From Ficedula albicollis (lineage: Eukaryota > Chordata > Aves > Passeriformes > Muscicapidae): DNA of 64,000 nucleotides. The stretch spans positions 112,212,766 through 112,276,765 of the forward strand of contig NC_021673.1 of assembly GCF_000247815.1 (NCBI RefSeq). The letters run 5' to 3'. Both the position numbers and the translations under genes were made by a program. The notes beneath the pieces are model-generated. The model was given only the letters and a program-made list of their open reading frames with translations. It ran no database searches and was not told where the DNA came from. Shown piece after piece: positions 1 to 12,786 of the stretch (the first letter of the stretch is position 1; each line of letters begins with the position of its first letter).

Positions 1-345
1 GGAAGACCTCATTGCTGCAGTTACCTGAGAGGAGCTTGTAGTGAGGTGAGGGTCAGTTTCTTCTGCCATGTCTTGAAGTGAAAGAATGAGGTGAAATGGC
101 CTTAAGTTGCAGCAAGGGAGGTTCAGATTAGATAGTAGAAACATTTTTTACTGAGAGCATGGTCAGGCATTGGAATAAATGGCCCAGGGTGGTGGTGGAG
201 TCACTGTCTCTGGAGGTGTTCAGGAGATGTCTGGATGTGGCACTTGGGGATGTGATTTAGGGGTGATTATGATGGTGCTGGGTTCACAGTTGGACAGATG
301 ATCTTGAAGGTTTCTTTCAGCCTTGGTGATTCTCTAAATACTGAG
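1..345 (+). repeat. CR1 non-LTR retrotransposon, 3' end
   Basis: This is the conserved 3' portion of an avian CR1 LINE in sense orientation. Recognisable landmarks are the AGGTTCAGATTAGATA stretch near 120, GAGCATGGTCAGGCATTGGAA near 155, GGTGGTGGAGTCAC near 190 and the terminal GATGATCTTGAAGGT near 297. It is truncated by the window edge, carries no ORF, and lies in an RNF138 intron upstream of the first visible exon. The identification comes from recalled family consensus, not from a search. Confidence 0.88.
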
Positions 346-529
346 ACATATATCAAGCCAAAGGAAAAGTTGTGAGGGTTAGGATATGTGCCATTGTATG
401 TTGCCTTGAAATTAATGGGATTTAATGCATATTCCCCCCACCTTTGTTACTGTTAAACTTTTAAAATGTTGATAGTTGAGTAAAATAATCTCACTCAAGT
501 TTTATTTTTTTTTTTTCGTTTATTTGAAG

Positions 530-598
530 TAGCAGGAGTGATGCAATATCTGATACTGGCGAGATGGCTAATAATCAAATATTTCAAGGAGAATCAAG
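530..598 (+). CDS. RNF138: RNF138 exon: Ser-rich linker
   Basis: The acceptor ends ..TTTGAAG and the donor is GTAGGT. The exon begins with the last base of a codon and ends after two bases (phase 2), so it joins the next exon in frame as Ser-Gly-His-Pro. It encodes a polar segment (SRSDAISDTGEMANN) that corresponds to the poorly conserved linker between the RING part and the zinc fingers. No ATG starts here, so it is internal. Confidence 0.85.
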
Positions 599-3561
599 GT
601 AGGTTGCTTACTTGTCTATAGCTATTAAAATAGATTCTGATAGTCACAGTGCAAACTTCTGCTAATGCAAAAACCAAAACACAAAAAATCCAGACAAAAA
701 CACCAGGAGCTGTATTTATAGAATCCTGTACACTTGTACACACAGTTTCTTGTACACTTGTATCTATTTGTTAGCATTTGCCTATTTTAATACTTTCCTG
801 AAGGATTTGCACTAAAAGGTGTTACAAGAAAGCAAAACCAGGGTGTAGCTGCAGTGGGAAAAAAAGAAGCCCAAGTCTCAGAAGAGTGCATTTAGGCATA
901 CCAATTGTAAATGTACTTCAAACTTGCAATTTGGTAGTAGCACTGGGACTCACTTTAAATCTGCTAATATGTCAGTGGGGTTGTGGGGGCTTTTTGTTAT
1001 CAAAGCAAGGGAAAACAATGATAGCTTCATTTGTATGCTTTCTTAACACTACTTCTGAAACTCTTTTCTGTTTAATACTGTTGCATTTCTGTTTACAGTG
1101 GACACCCAACCTTCAAATGCCCCCTGTGTCAGGAAGCAAATTTTACTAGACAGCGCTTGCTGGATCACTGTAATAATAGACATCTTTATCAGATCGTTCC
1201 TGTGGTAAGTAGAGTTGCTTATGTACGTTTCTTAAACGACTTTGATTGTAATTATGTGGACAATTTTAAATGTGCAGTTGCTACTCTATATCTGTAACAA
1301 TCACTGTGGTTTGAGAAAGACCGACAATGTACTCCATGCAGTGCATTTAAATTGAGGAGTGACTTTGATGTGAAAACGTTTCATGTCCAGCCTGCTGGTT
1401 CTAAGGCATTTCTGGCTTAGCTGTGTCATTTATCTTGATGTGAAACAGGCTCAGTTTTTGAGCCTGATACTTAACTCTTCTTTATTTAGTAGTTCAGGTC
1501 TGTTTCTATAGAATCCCATTTGTAATGTAACTACCGTTTCATGTGAAACTGACAGTTACTTGAAAAGTAATCCAACCTAACCAAAGGGACTGAAAGTGAA
1601 AAAACTGTTTATTTTTCTGTTACTTTCATCTGTATAAGGTGTGATTTTTTTTTTTTTTCTTTTGGCTTACTTGATCATCTCAATTGTATGAAGAATCTCC
1701 CAAACAATAAGTAGGATGCAGTAGTCACTTTCTTTTCTAAATTAACTCAGACAGATATGATTATCTACTACTCCTAAGAGAAACGCTTTAGAAATTGACC
1801 AATTTGAAATGTAGTTTTGAATTTTACACAACTGAGGAAAAGCACACTTAGCAGTATGATTTGATGTTAATGTCTTGCTGTGTTTAGCTAGTGGATGAGT
1901 AATAGACTAGTTATTCCTGTAGAACATGTCTGTAATGCATTCTGTATTGTCAATAACTTTTTTTTATTCTGTCTCTTCCCTTCCCCCTCCAAATTCAGAT
2001 CTGTCCTATTTGTGTATCTCTTCCTTGGGCAGATACTAACCAGGTTACTAGAAATCTTGTTAGCCATCTAAATCTAAGACACCGGTTTGACTACGGAGAA
2101 TTTGTGGTAAGCTCTTTCTTCTTTGATGTGTGCAGCAATAAATGGTAACTTTTTCTAAAAATCAAAATGCCAAATAAAAATTTTGTACCTAATGTATGCT
2201 CTGGACATGCTGTGTTCCTGTTCTGTATGGAACTCATAAGCAGACCTGTCTGTCCTTAAACTTCATTATCAATGTGAAATTCTACTGGAAATAGGTGTTG
2301 TCAGTAGTTAAACTGCTCCGAGCTGATGAGTTAAGTCTTTGGCTTAGTGTTCTCAATCTGAACTATTTATTGCTTTTACTCTGTTTATTAGAACAGTTTA
2401 TTACTGCTGTTTCTGGGGGAGATAAAACAGATGCTACTCTGTTTTATGGACATTATTGACCTTTTAATGCAGAAACTGTGAAATTACATTCTCAGGACTC
2501 AATGTGTAGCATGAGTAGCTGGTATTGCTGCTACAGCTGCTTTTCCTGTGCGTTGTGAGAGAGACTGAAAAAGAGTTGTGTCACTTAATCAGTGTTTATG
2601 GTACCTCTTTTCAAGCTCTCTTTGAGTAAATCATCTTGAAGTAGGTGCAGAACTACATACACAGATGTAGTTAGTGGCTGATTCATGAGTCAAGCCAACC
2701 ATTTGGGTTCTTAGTGTGGGATCAGAGAACTGGAGAGTTTGTGGCTTTCTCTACAGAGTTTGACAGGCTTTGAGATGTGCAACAGGTACAGTATTTGAGA
2801 CACAGGCAGCTTCACTGCATCAGGATGGCAAAGATGTTGTGTCTTGTCCTTTTAGTTAGTGAGCTGTGATAAAGGCCTGAAGAGCTAGGGTTTGATAGAG
2901 GGGATTGGGCTCTTCACCATGACTGCATGTTTGATGTCCTAAAACTGGTGATAGGAATTCTGATTTGGAGAAACTGCCAGAATTGCACTTAAAAGTTTAA
3001 TTACTCTGGCATATTAAGAACCTGGAGGATATTTTTGCAAAAAGTAGCAGACTTTTTGTGTTCTGTGTTTGCCTTCTCATTTTAAGCAGTGTATTCTCAA
3101 CAATCTATGATTACTGTTGTCTGGGGATCCCATTTGGGTTTTATTAATGGAGGGTGTTATGGCTGGTTAGAAGCCCTGTTAAAAGAATTGCATGACACAG
3201 TCAGCTTTCCTGAGCTGGCTGTTCCGTATTGTAATTGAGCCAGGGAGAGAAGATGGACCCTTCTGCTTAATGAGCCTTGTCCACTCAACTGATTCTTCTC
3301 CTGTCTCATGTGTCTCTTGGCACTTGGTTCAATAAAAGATTCTGTGCAATATAAACAGTCATCTAGTACCATAAAGAGTCTTTGTCTAGGTGCCATTTCC
3401 TATGTAAAAACATATCAGATGAATGATTAAACTAATGACTATGCTACATATTGACTATTTGTCCATTTTGATGATGTTTTCATTTTGTTTAGAATCTTCA
3501 GCTTGATGAAGAAGCCCAATACCAAAATGCAGTTCAAGAATCCTGTCATGTGAACTTCTAA
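530..3561 (+). CDS. RNF138: RNF138, RING-type E3 ubiquitin ligase (C-terminal four exons, 5'-partial)
   Basis: Four spliced exons at 530-598, 1099-1204, 1999-2106 and 3493-3561 join in frame and encode the C-terminal 117 residues or so. They give a Ser/Asp-rich linker, a C2H2-type zinc finger (TFKCPLCQEANF, then LLDHCNNRH), a second finger (VICPICVSLPW, then LVSHLNLRH), and an acidic ubiquitin-interacting-type helix (LDEEAQYQNAVQES) just before the TAA. This matches the known C-terminus of RNF138, an E3 ligase that acts on DNA ends in homologous recombination and in Wnt signalling; those roles come from family knowledge. The N-terminal RING exons lie upstream of the window. All splice sites are GT-AG and no disruption is seen. 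The next gene, MEP1B, lies downstream in the same orientation, as in other tetrapods. Confidence 0.95.
1099..1204 (+). CDS. RNF138: RNF138 exon: first C2H2-type finger
   Basis: The acceptor is TTTACAG and the donor GTAAGT. The exon encodes GHPTFKCPLC through LYQIVPV, with two Cys and the Cys/His pair of the first finger. It ends in phase 0. An unrelated-frame ORF starting at 886 runs through it and is a shadow. Confidence 0.95.
1999..2106 (+). CDS. RNF138: RNF138 exon: second zinc finger
   Basis: Exactly 36 codons, phase 0 on both sides, with acceptor TTCAG and donor GTAAGC. It encodes ICPICVSLPWADTN and later RNLVSHLNLRHRFDYGEFV. The Cys-Pro-x-Cys and His-x4-His spacing is the second zinc finger of RNF138. 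Confidence 0.95.
3493..3561 (+). CDS. RNF138: RNF138 terminal coding exon (UIM-like helix and stop)
   Basis: Acceptor TGTTTAG. The exon encodes 22 residues and then TAA at 3559-3561. The acidic-Ala-Ser pattern (DEEAQYQNAVQES) matches the ubiquitin-interacting motif that ends this protein family, followed by a short CHVNF tail. Confidence 0.94.
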   Translation, partial: NLQLDEEAQYQNAVQESCHVNF

Positions 3562-3640
3562 AGTAGAGCCCCCTTCACTTTCATACTGGTTATCAGAGAG
3601 AAAAGTTGTTTTATTCTGTTGGCGATTCAAAGGGTATATT

Positions 3641-3646
3641 AATAAA
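3641..3646 (+). promoter_or_regulatory. Proximal poly(A) signal AATAAA for RNF138
   Basis: A canonical hexamer 80 bases after the RNF138 stop codon. A short 3' UTR ending near 3660-3670 would be its product. The distal hexamers at 6369 and 7148 are alternatives. Confidence 0.5.
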
Positions 3647-4045
3647 AACATTTCGTACCCACTTTTCGGGCTAAGCTTCTTTTCACACTCATAAGGACTT
3701 CTGATAAATTATTTTTCTGAAACTCAAGCCTAACATCTTGACTGAGTTCTGCCCCTGTGTAATCAGGGACATTTTTGGAATTTCTCACTCTTGTCTTGAT
3801 TTTCTCTAACTTTTGCTACTCTGTTAATTACATGTTCATATGATTAATATAGGGTGTTTAAATTCAGCGAAACCAACTTTGAAAGTATCTTTAGAAAGAC
3901 ATGCAATGATGCTCTGTTGCACTGTTTGGTTTCTTCCAGTTAGCTGTCTTCTAAGATATCTTATGAGATAATTTATTTTTTTTTCTCTTTCTGCCAAGGA
4001 CAGGAATTTGTCCTACCAAGAGCTAATTTTATTTTGATGTTGTGA

Positions 4046-4863
<818 letters not shown>

Positions 4864-7160
4864 ATTGCTATGTGACTGAATAACAACAGCTTAAAATATT
4901 AAAATATTTCTTTTCTATAGATCAATAGTGCAGAGCAGGGCTTTTTTCACCTTTCATTGAGAAAGAATGATGCCATTGCCTAGGAATAACTAAATCTATT
5001 TTTTCCTCTTTGGGAATAACTAAAATAGGATGCTTGCTTACTAATGTGATGAGTGAGGAGTATCCTCTGTACTCCCAGCTCCTAAGGAAGATTATATATT
5101 TTCTGAGCAGTACAAGATGACATGCAAAAGATATACTTTTGGCCTATGCCTGTAACCAGATTTTGCTGGGGCTTTTTAAGAACTTCTGGCTTTGCATTTG
5201 GAATTGAAATTTTGGTCTGTCCTGTCTTTCATGGAAGGCTGTGTAGCTAAATAGCTAAACTGGCTTCACACCTACAAAACATCTTTTATTTTTGTAAAGC
5301 TGTTGAAAATTTGTATGTCTCCTGCATCCAAAGGCTTCAGAAAAACAGTTGAGAAGAAAAAAAACTTAACTCTAAAATAGTTACCAACATATTTTAGGAG
5401 TTCCTGTTCTAGATTTTCATCTTCCCAGAAAGAACATTGTTAAAATTGGAGAAAATAGCAATAATGAAGTTTTGAATTTAAATGGAAAATCCGCTTGTAA
5501 AAACTTTAGGATCTTTTATATAATACTGAAAGGGAGAAGGGGAAAGAAGGCTGCACAGCATACATTTTTGAATTTTAAATAGTGTTCTGAACAAACACCT
5601 GCTAGGACTGACGGCATTCTGTGTTTCCATCACCCATTGTCAAGCTATTGTTATTAATGAGCATTCATATGTGGTGGAAAACATCCCCAGTACTTCTCTT
5701 AGTCTAGGTAGTGATTTATGTGTAGTAATATCAGTTGTGCAGCCAAAGTACAGTCTGCTTCTTGTGCCCTCTTCCCTGTACCTCTCCAAACAGAGGTTTT
5801 GATTATTCTTTAAATGCTGAGATAGTTAATATTCCAAAACTGGTAAGGTCAAAATGCCTCATTTTACAATGTAATGTGTTTCAGAATTTAAAGTTCTAAT
5901 TTATTGAGTGCTAAAACTAATTCACTATACATTTAAACTTGATTTTTCTATCTTAATTTTTTTTATGAGTGTAAAACATTCCTGAAGGTATTGCTAGCTA
6001 AACTTCAGAGAAAGCTGTCTATTTCGGAAATAGCTGTCTATTTCAAAAACCTTATCTGAAGCTTATATCCTGTTTATAACAACATTTTTTTGCATTTTGT
6101 TACCGTCTCACTACAGTATTTTGACAGTAGACCACACTTGGAACTTGTATTTCAATTTCCCTATTTGGGCCCATACACGTCTGTATATTCTCACTTGTCT
6201 GTCAGCTCTAGTGCTTGTGCAACCACATACTGATTTGTAGTGGTTCATTGAGCCAACAGAAAAAAAATTCAGATTTTTTACTTTTGCTCTGTAAAGCCAA
6301 CTATGAAACAGTGCCCTTATGCAGAAAAGAACGTCAAGGTACCTGATGCTGAAGTTTTCCCTTTTTGGAATAAAAACACATACTAAGATAATTTATTACT
6401 GCATACATTTCCTAAGGAGTTTACCAGTTACATGTAAGTTTAGTTAACTTTTTTAGATTCCGTAAAATGTTTATATGATCTGGCAATAAATGCCTACGGC
6501 CAATACAGATTCTGAATGCCTCATGGACACTGGAACTAGTTATTTCTATTACTTGAATATATCTTGGGAATTGTGAGTGAAATGACATCTCTTTTAAAAC
6601 TCTGGGAAACCATTTTTTCTATAGCAATAATTAGTTGCCACTTGATGCATAGTTGCTGAGCTTTTTAGTCATGTTTAAATGTTGAGAGACTTGAATACAC
6701 ATTTCAAAGCAACAAATGTGTATTGATGCAATACAAAAAAGACCTTTCAAAATGTTTATCCTCTTTATTTAAAATCTGTATTGGCAACTGCTGCCTTGCT
6801 TAAGATTTTTTACTTTTCATATTAAGAGATTGCATCCAATACATTCACTAAGTAAGCATTTCATGAAAATTAAACTATTTGAATATAAACTATTTGAATA
6901 TTAAACTATTTGCTGCTGGTCATGATCTTTCTCACTGAAACTCAGACATGCACAAAAAGCTGTGTATTTGTGATGGGTTTTTTTTATGTTGCCCAAAACA
7001 TGAAATCTGTACTAGAAGATTGCTTCTTAACAATGTTTTCATGTTTACGTTGCATTATGTATGGTTTCAATATGTTATGTTTGAATTGTACCTTCTGGGT
7101 TTTTTCCTATTAAAGTATTTTATTTTCTGTTTGTCTTTTTGTTGCATAATAAAGATGATC

Positions 7161-8740
7161 AGTTCCCTTGGTGCTACTTCTTCCTTTTCAGATGCTTTTT
7201 CAAACTTAAATATATGTGATCAGTTGTGTCTGTGAGTTACTGAAATGGTATGTATGCTGTTGGAATGATGAGGTGTGACTGATGATGCATCTGTAAGCTG
7301 ACAAGTTACCTTATATCATGCCTTGAGTACTTCCAGCACACAGAAAAGATACAGGCTGGCCACAATCTGCTTTGTGCCTTTTTCTCACTTCCATGTTTGT
7401 TTGTTCCTGTCCCATGTAATGTTAATAGAGAAATAACATCCTAAAAGGAGATGGACAGAGGTATGTAACACTTGGGGTCATTAACAAACCTTGTTATTTA
7501 AAGGTAGGTTTTCTGACGAGATTTAATGCTTTTCTGAAGAAGGAATTGCCAGTAAATTTGTGCTGGTTGCAAGTTTTAACCAACAAGGTGGCAGCTAGAT
7601 GATTTATCCTTCTGCCCTTTGGTCTTGCACTGAAAAAAACTTCCGTTATTTTTTGTGCTTTTGCATTCTAATGACCTACAGATGGTAATACAGTAATAAA
7701 ATTGACTTAACATGTTACTTTAAATGACAGAGATGTAACAAAATTAGGTAAATTTCCTTTTTGTTAATTTATTCTTTCCCCATATAATCTAATTTTCTGA
7801 TCTCTAAGTAAACCACTCTATCTTCTGAATCTCTTTATTAGCCCTTTGTTAGAGATTTCATTTGATTTAATTTTATTATAGCAACTTGTATTTCATTACT
7901 TAGGATGCATGTGATGTGTTTAATTCTCATTGGCAGTACCTGGGTTATAGGATACTTGAGCTCTGTACAACTGCTCTTTGTTCTCTAGTCTTAAGCCAGG
8001 GCCTTGTTCCCTGGGAGAGAGGGGGATTTTTATGTTCATCTTGACAGGTAGTCAGGACTAGAAGGCTTTCTGTGTTTGGGAAGCATTCCTGGGTCCCTCC
8101 TTTTTGGGTCTGGTGAGACTTGAGCGAGTGTCTGTGATGACTGTGCTATAAAAGAGTGAATAGTGTATTTTTATCCTTTGTTTAATGCAGAAGCAGACAC
8201 AGCAATTCATGAACAGTTAGGGGATGGGACAGTGTTTACATGTGGTAAAGTGCACATTTGTGAAATGACTCCAGATCCTGGCATCCAAGGCTGCTTTACA
8301 AGACAGAAGAGCTACAAGATTATCTGACAAATGTATCTTCAGGTTTGTTTTAGAATTGGAGAAACAAGCAATAAAAGGGCACAAAAAAGCAACAGGGTCT
8401 GTTCTCCGTGCAGTGTACATTTGCTTCAGAAATCAGGTTTCTTTTGTTTCCTGTTGTGGCTGCATTTAAAAACACATAGGAGGCAAAATTCAGGGCATAT
8501 GCAATGAGAAGGCATTTCAATAATGTTAAAACTTCCACTTCGCAGGGAATTGCCAGACTTACTAGGGTCAAAGCATGGGCTTTTTTTTTAGTGGAGTAGA
8601 TCTGTACTGTTTCTTGTATTTCTCAGACTCTAGGTCTGCTTTGGGAAGGATGAGTTTTCACCTTTTAATTTTCCAGTTCTAACCAGCCTTATTTTATCTG
8701 CAACATTTTTGTGGACATGATCAGGAAAGAGCTAAGAAAA
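7161..8740. other. Intergenic, no gene recognised
   Basis: AT-rich single-copy-looking DNA. The longest ORFs are about 70 codons, overlap on opposite strands, and lack family-like composition or splice context. I see nothing I can name. Confidence 0.6.
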
Positions 8741-8744
8741 AGTG

Positions 8745-9119
8745 AATTTAACATTTATTACCTGACCATGGCTCACACTTAAAAAATTGAGGGCAAGGAG
8801 GGAAGGAGGAGTCATCACTGCCAAATGCATTTCTGTGGAATAGCATTTAATTCTATTTCAAATCTGTGCCTTAAAGTACTCTGTATACATTTAGGGGCAT
8901 TCTTCAGCTCAGTGAAGCTGCTAAAGAAAAAGAAAAAAGAAAAAATTTAACATTTATTACCTCACCATGGCTCACACTTAAAAAATTGAGGGCAAGGAGG
9001 GAAGGAGGAGTCATCACTGCCAAATGCATTTCTGTGGAATAGCATTTAATTCTATTTCAAATCTGTGCCTTAAAGTACTCTGTATACATTTAGGGGCATT
9101 CTTCAGCTCAGTGAAGCTG
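8745..9119. repeat. 176-bp direct repeat, two copies
   Basis: 8745-8920 is repeated at 8944-9119 with one visible difference (CTGACC versus CTCACC). A 23-base purine-rich spacer separates the copies. It is non-coding, and the near-identity implies a very recent duplication or an assembly error. Confidence 0.93.
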
Positions 9120-9261
9120 TAGGTTATTTCCCAGGACTTAAAGACAGAATGCTGTTTTTATGAATTTGCTTTATGAGGACATATAGTCACTGAGAAAAGT
9201 GCTTCTCACTGTTACTTTACATTCTTTCTCTACTGTTACGTTTCTGTCACTCATTTTTTTC

Positions 9262-9480
9262 ATTGAGTGGCTTGGGTTAGAATGAACCTTAAAGATAATC
9301 CCATTCCAGCCCCCTGCCATGGTCAGGGACACCTTCCACTGGACCAGGCTGCTCAAAGCCTCATCCAGCCTGGCCTTGAACACTTTCAGGGCTGGAGCAT
9401 TGACAGATTTTTTGGGTAACTTGTTACAGTGTCTCATCACCTGTTTTCCTCTATGTGCATTTCCCTACAGCATTTCTCAT
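9262..9480 (-). repeat. CR1 non-LTR retrotransposon fragment
   Basis: Antisense CR1 sequence. Landmarks on the plus strand are CCCATTCCAGCCCCCTGCCATG near 9301, the stretch CACTGGACCAGGCTGCTC near 9337 and CAGCCTGGCCTTGAACACTT near 9366. It is a diverged 5'-truncated copy whose short ORFs on both strands are not genes. Confidence 0.88.
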
Positions 9481-10362
9481 AAATGTACGCTACCTGTTAC
9501 CCTCCCACTCCTTTTTCTCTCTTTTAAAGTAGTCAGCAATTAAATTGTTACAATTATATTACTTGGCTGCTAATTATTGTTTCATATTCTATATGCTTTA
9601 TAAGCTCCTCTGGCTGTGCCCTTAATATGGGGCTGGTGTGGGCCACAGGGGTAAATACAGTAACGAGGAAGGTTAGCACCAATAATTTCCAGAGCTCTCC
9701 AGACATGTTTACTTTTATGGCATAGAGGAATTTATGTTTCTCAGAATATGTTTGCACTTGGAAATAATCTGAAAGTCTTAGCACATAGATTTTATCACTT
9801 TTAAACACATTTTAAGGTGTTTATTTTCTGTAGGGGGAGGATCTGTTTTAAGATTGGAGAGATTAGGATTAGGTTGAAAATGAAAAACTTTTTGCAAAGC
9901 CCTGTTCTTTGATGGCAATGGCACCCTTTTTTTGCCTGGAAAACCTTGTGTTAGGCTCAGATTTTGCAGGTATGGACTGAAGAGCATGGGGTGTTTTCTC
10001 TCCAGGATAACTGTTATGGCCCTACTGCCATAGAAGGTGAGATTCATGTGTCACCTTAGTTGTGAGACTGATCGAGTAGTTTCTTTTGATTTTTTTTTTT
10101 TTTCTGTCTTTCATAATTCAAACCACCAGAGGGCACTGAATATTTTTAGGTACTCTATAAATAAGTATTTAAGGGTGCTAATTCAATAACTAGTGGTCTC
10201 CAAAACACTATTAGATACAGAATTTATCTCGTGATGTTTCATAAAATGCCATAATTTTTTTATGAATTTTGGGCGGTTAAGAGACTGGCTGGGGTCATTC
10301 CATTCTACAGAAAGAATACTTGCAAATTTAAAATCTTAAAATTACAGATTTACGTGGGTTGA

Positions 10363-10900
10363 TTACCTGTGGCAAGTAAGCAGTGTTGCCCCCGGACTCC
10401 ACTCTGGGAAGAATGGAGCGCTCCCCTGTTGGCGAGCGGACAGTGGATGTGACACGTTCCTGCACATGCCATGTACTTGGCGGAGCTCTCCTCGCCCAAG
10501 GGCGTTCTCCAGAGTCCTCTCGGGCTCGGGCGCTGTAGTGCAGGCAGGAGGCACACGGGGGCAGCTGGGGACTGATGCATTCTGCGACAGGGACAAGGGC
10601 TTCGTGCTCGTTCCTGGCTTCTGGCTTTGTGAGACTGCGCACGCTAATGCCATCTGCGAGCTGCTGTGAGGTCTGCCAGGTGCCCCGTCCAGGTGTGCTG
10701 CGTTATCCCTTAGCATCCACAATAGTCTGGGGTTGGGACAGCCCTCTGGTGCGAAAGGAGGGATTGTACAGCCAAGGCTGATATTGCCTCGTCTGAGAAA
10801 GAATGAAGTCTCTCTGGAGTGTGCTTCTGCAGTGCCATGGTAGTGGCCAACCACAGGCACTTTAGTCGCTGCTGATCAGGGACAGTTCATTTCACACCGC
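10363..10900. other. GC- and CpG-richer island with overlapping ORFs, unassigned
   Basis: Roughly 500 bases are visibly richer in GC and CpG than the AT-rich surroundings and are open on the minus strand for 165 codons (10363-10860), with shorter ORFs on plus. The translation has no domain I recognise, so the long frame may simply reflect few stop codons in GC-rich DNA. It could be a small CpG island, an old LTR fragment, or a minor transcript's promoter. No evidence favours one. Confidence 0.3.
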
Positions 10901-11615
10901 AATCTGATTCGTATTTCGTGTGAAATGTGTTTGTGTAAAAACATGTCAGACATGATTCAGCACCCTGGGAGAGGGAAGGAGGTGTAATCTTGTGAGTAGT
11001 TATTTAATTTATGAAATGCTGTTTTCTTATGCATACAAAAAATGGTGGTTAAAGTATGTCTGAAGTGGCCAGTGGGCAGGAGGGTGTGCAATGTTATACC
11101 CAAGATTCTGCCATTTGCTTTTTAACCTTGCTTTTTAATCTACCTGTAGCTAAGCAGCGCAAGTAAGCTGAAGGTCTGCTTCATTTTCTCGATAAACTCT
11201 TAATGAAAGCAAACATGCCTTGTTTTCTCCTCTGCAAGCAGTTGGAACAATTGTATTTGATATCTGGTGTAACTTTCACTCATTTACACTTGCTAGGTTT
11301 GTAAACACTGGAGCTTCCTAACTTTAAATATTTAGGTGTTCAACTTGTAACATTCTGGATTGGATCGAGGGTCTGTTATCTTGCAGGTTTATCTGACAAC
11401 TCTTACCTTGATTGCTGTTTTTGCCTCGTCAGCCACGGAGATAACACTGCAACAGTATCTCTGTTTGGGAGATTAACTGAAAAAGTGAACCTAATTTGTG
11501 CAAGATAATGCAGGAGTCTTGAGATAGGGCAAGGGACAATCCACTATCTAAGAGTAATAGACCATCTAAATATCCTCCTGCTCTTTTCACATCTGAACTA
11601 TAAGCACTGCTGTGA

Positions 11616-11830
11616 GTGGGACACACATTGTTCTGCAAACCAGCACTTTACACGTTATGTAATGAATCCATGTCGCTTGAAGCTGACACTGAAACTTTCG
11701 ATCAGACTGGTTCCACCCAAATGTCAATGAGCAGTCATGAATCACCACTTTTGGCTGAGCAGTATACAGATGGCAAAATTACCAAAGCATCTTTGCTACC
11801 TTACAGAAAATAAATAAAGCTATTCAAATA
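11616..11830 (+). other. Short ORF with terminal-exon look, unassigned
   Basis: A plus-strand frame (11616-11813) ends in a TAA overlapping an AATAAATAAA poly(A)-like sequence. The latter part (from ESMSLEADTETF to LLPYRK) has a plausible protein composition. An AG precedes the frame near 11642. I do not recognise the family and see no upstream exon. It could be a terminal exon, a pseudogene end, or chance. Confidence 0.2.
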
Positions 11831-11908
11831 TGAAACTACCTATCAACAATTCTAAAAAATCACTATATGTATGGAGCTAATTTTACTTGGGTTTATGGTT
11901 CTCAGTAG

Positions 11909-12786
11909 TTAGCTGAAATTGTGTTTTGCAATTAAGTTCCTTTGGCTTTTAAGAGAGCATCCTTGCCCTCCTGCACTCATTTTTCCCAATCTCTCTGCCC
12001 CCATTACTGTCTCTTCACAGATTATGACAAAGCTTTGTAGCTTTACAAGGCAGTGTAAAACAGGTGATGCTTCCCATCTACATTGGATGATACCTGATGA
12101 ATGTTCCTTCTTCTGCAGCAAGACAGGGGAAAAGCACTGCAGTATCTTTATTGCTGTGCTGTGGAAGAGCCCACAGGCAATAGTGCCACTAGGAAGGCAC
12201 GGTGACATGGTGTCTGCCCCAAGGAACATGCAGTCTGCTCTGGGATGCTCTCCATCACTCTGGTGCTCACAAAGTAAGCTCAGCAGGAGATCCAGGCAGT
12301 CACTTGCAATAGACCTGCAGCCAGATCCACAACAAGCTCTAATGTCTTTCATTTTTCTTGTTCCTCCTAGCAACATGAGAGCATGAGAATCTGTGGGAAA
12401 AGAAATGTAATTGACTGGCAAAGGCTCAGATTTTGCAGGTGTCTCTTATAGTTACTCAGAGCTCATTAGATATCTTAGCACTCATAAAATTGTGAAACAT
12501 GTTCAAGGCAAAGAATTGCAAGAAAGGAAAAAGCAACGAACCAGTTAAAGACCTGCTCCTTCTCCATTGCGTTTTTTTTTTCTTCAAACTCAGAGCTTGC
12601 AATCAGGATACAGGTGGTCCACTTGCAGATCAAAATGTTAATGGAAATAGCATTCTTGAATTCCACAGGTCGATGACCGTGTCAAGAAAGGACATGCATT
12701 ATGTTGGCTGTCATATGTTAAGGAAACTTCTTAGGCTGACCATTCACAAGACTCTCAGGCACCTCAATCTGCAGCTTGCAAGCTGA
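11909..12786. other. Cluster of overlapping ORFs, no recognised product
   Basis: Opposed ORFs of 170 codons (minus, 11909-12421) and 155 codons (plus, 11919-12386) overlap, followed by a 95-codon plus ORF (12499-12786). At most one of the opposed frames can be real. Neither shows a domain, signal or splice context. This stretch of intergenic DNA may hold a transcript, but nothing supports a gene. Confidence 0.2.
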
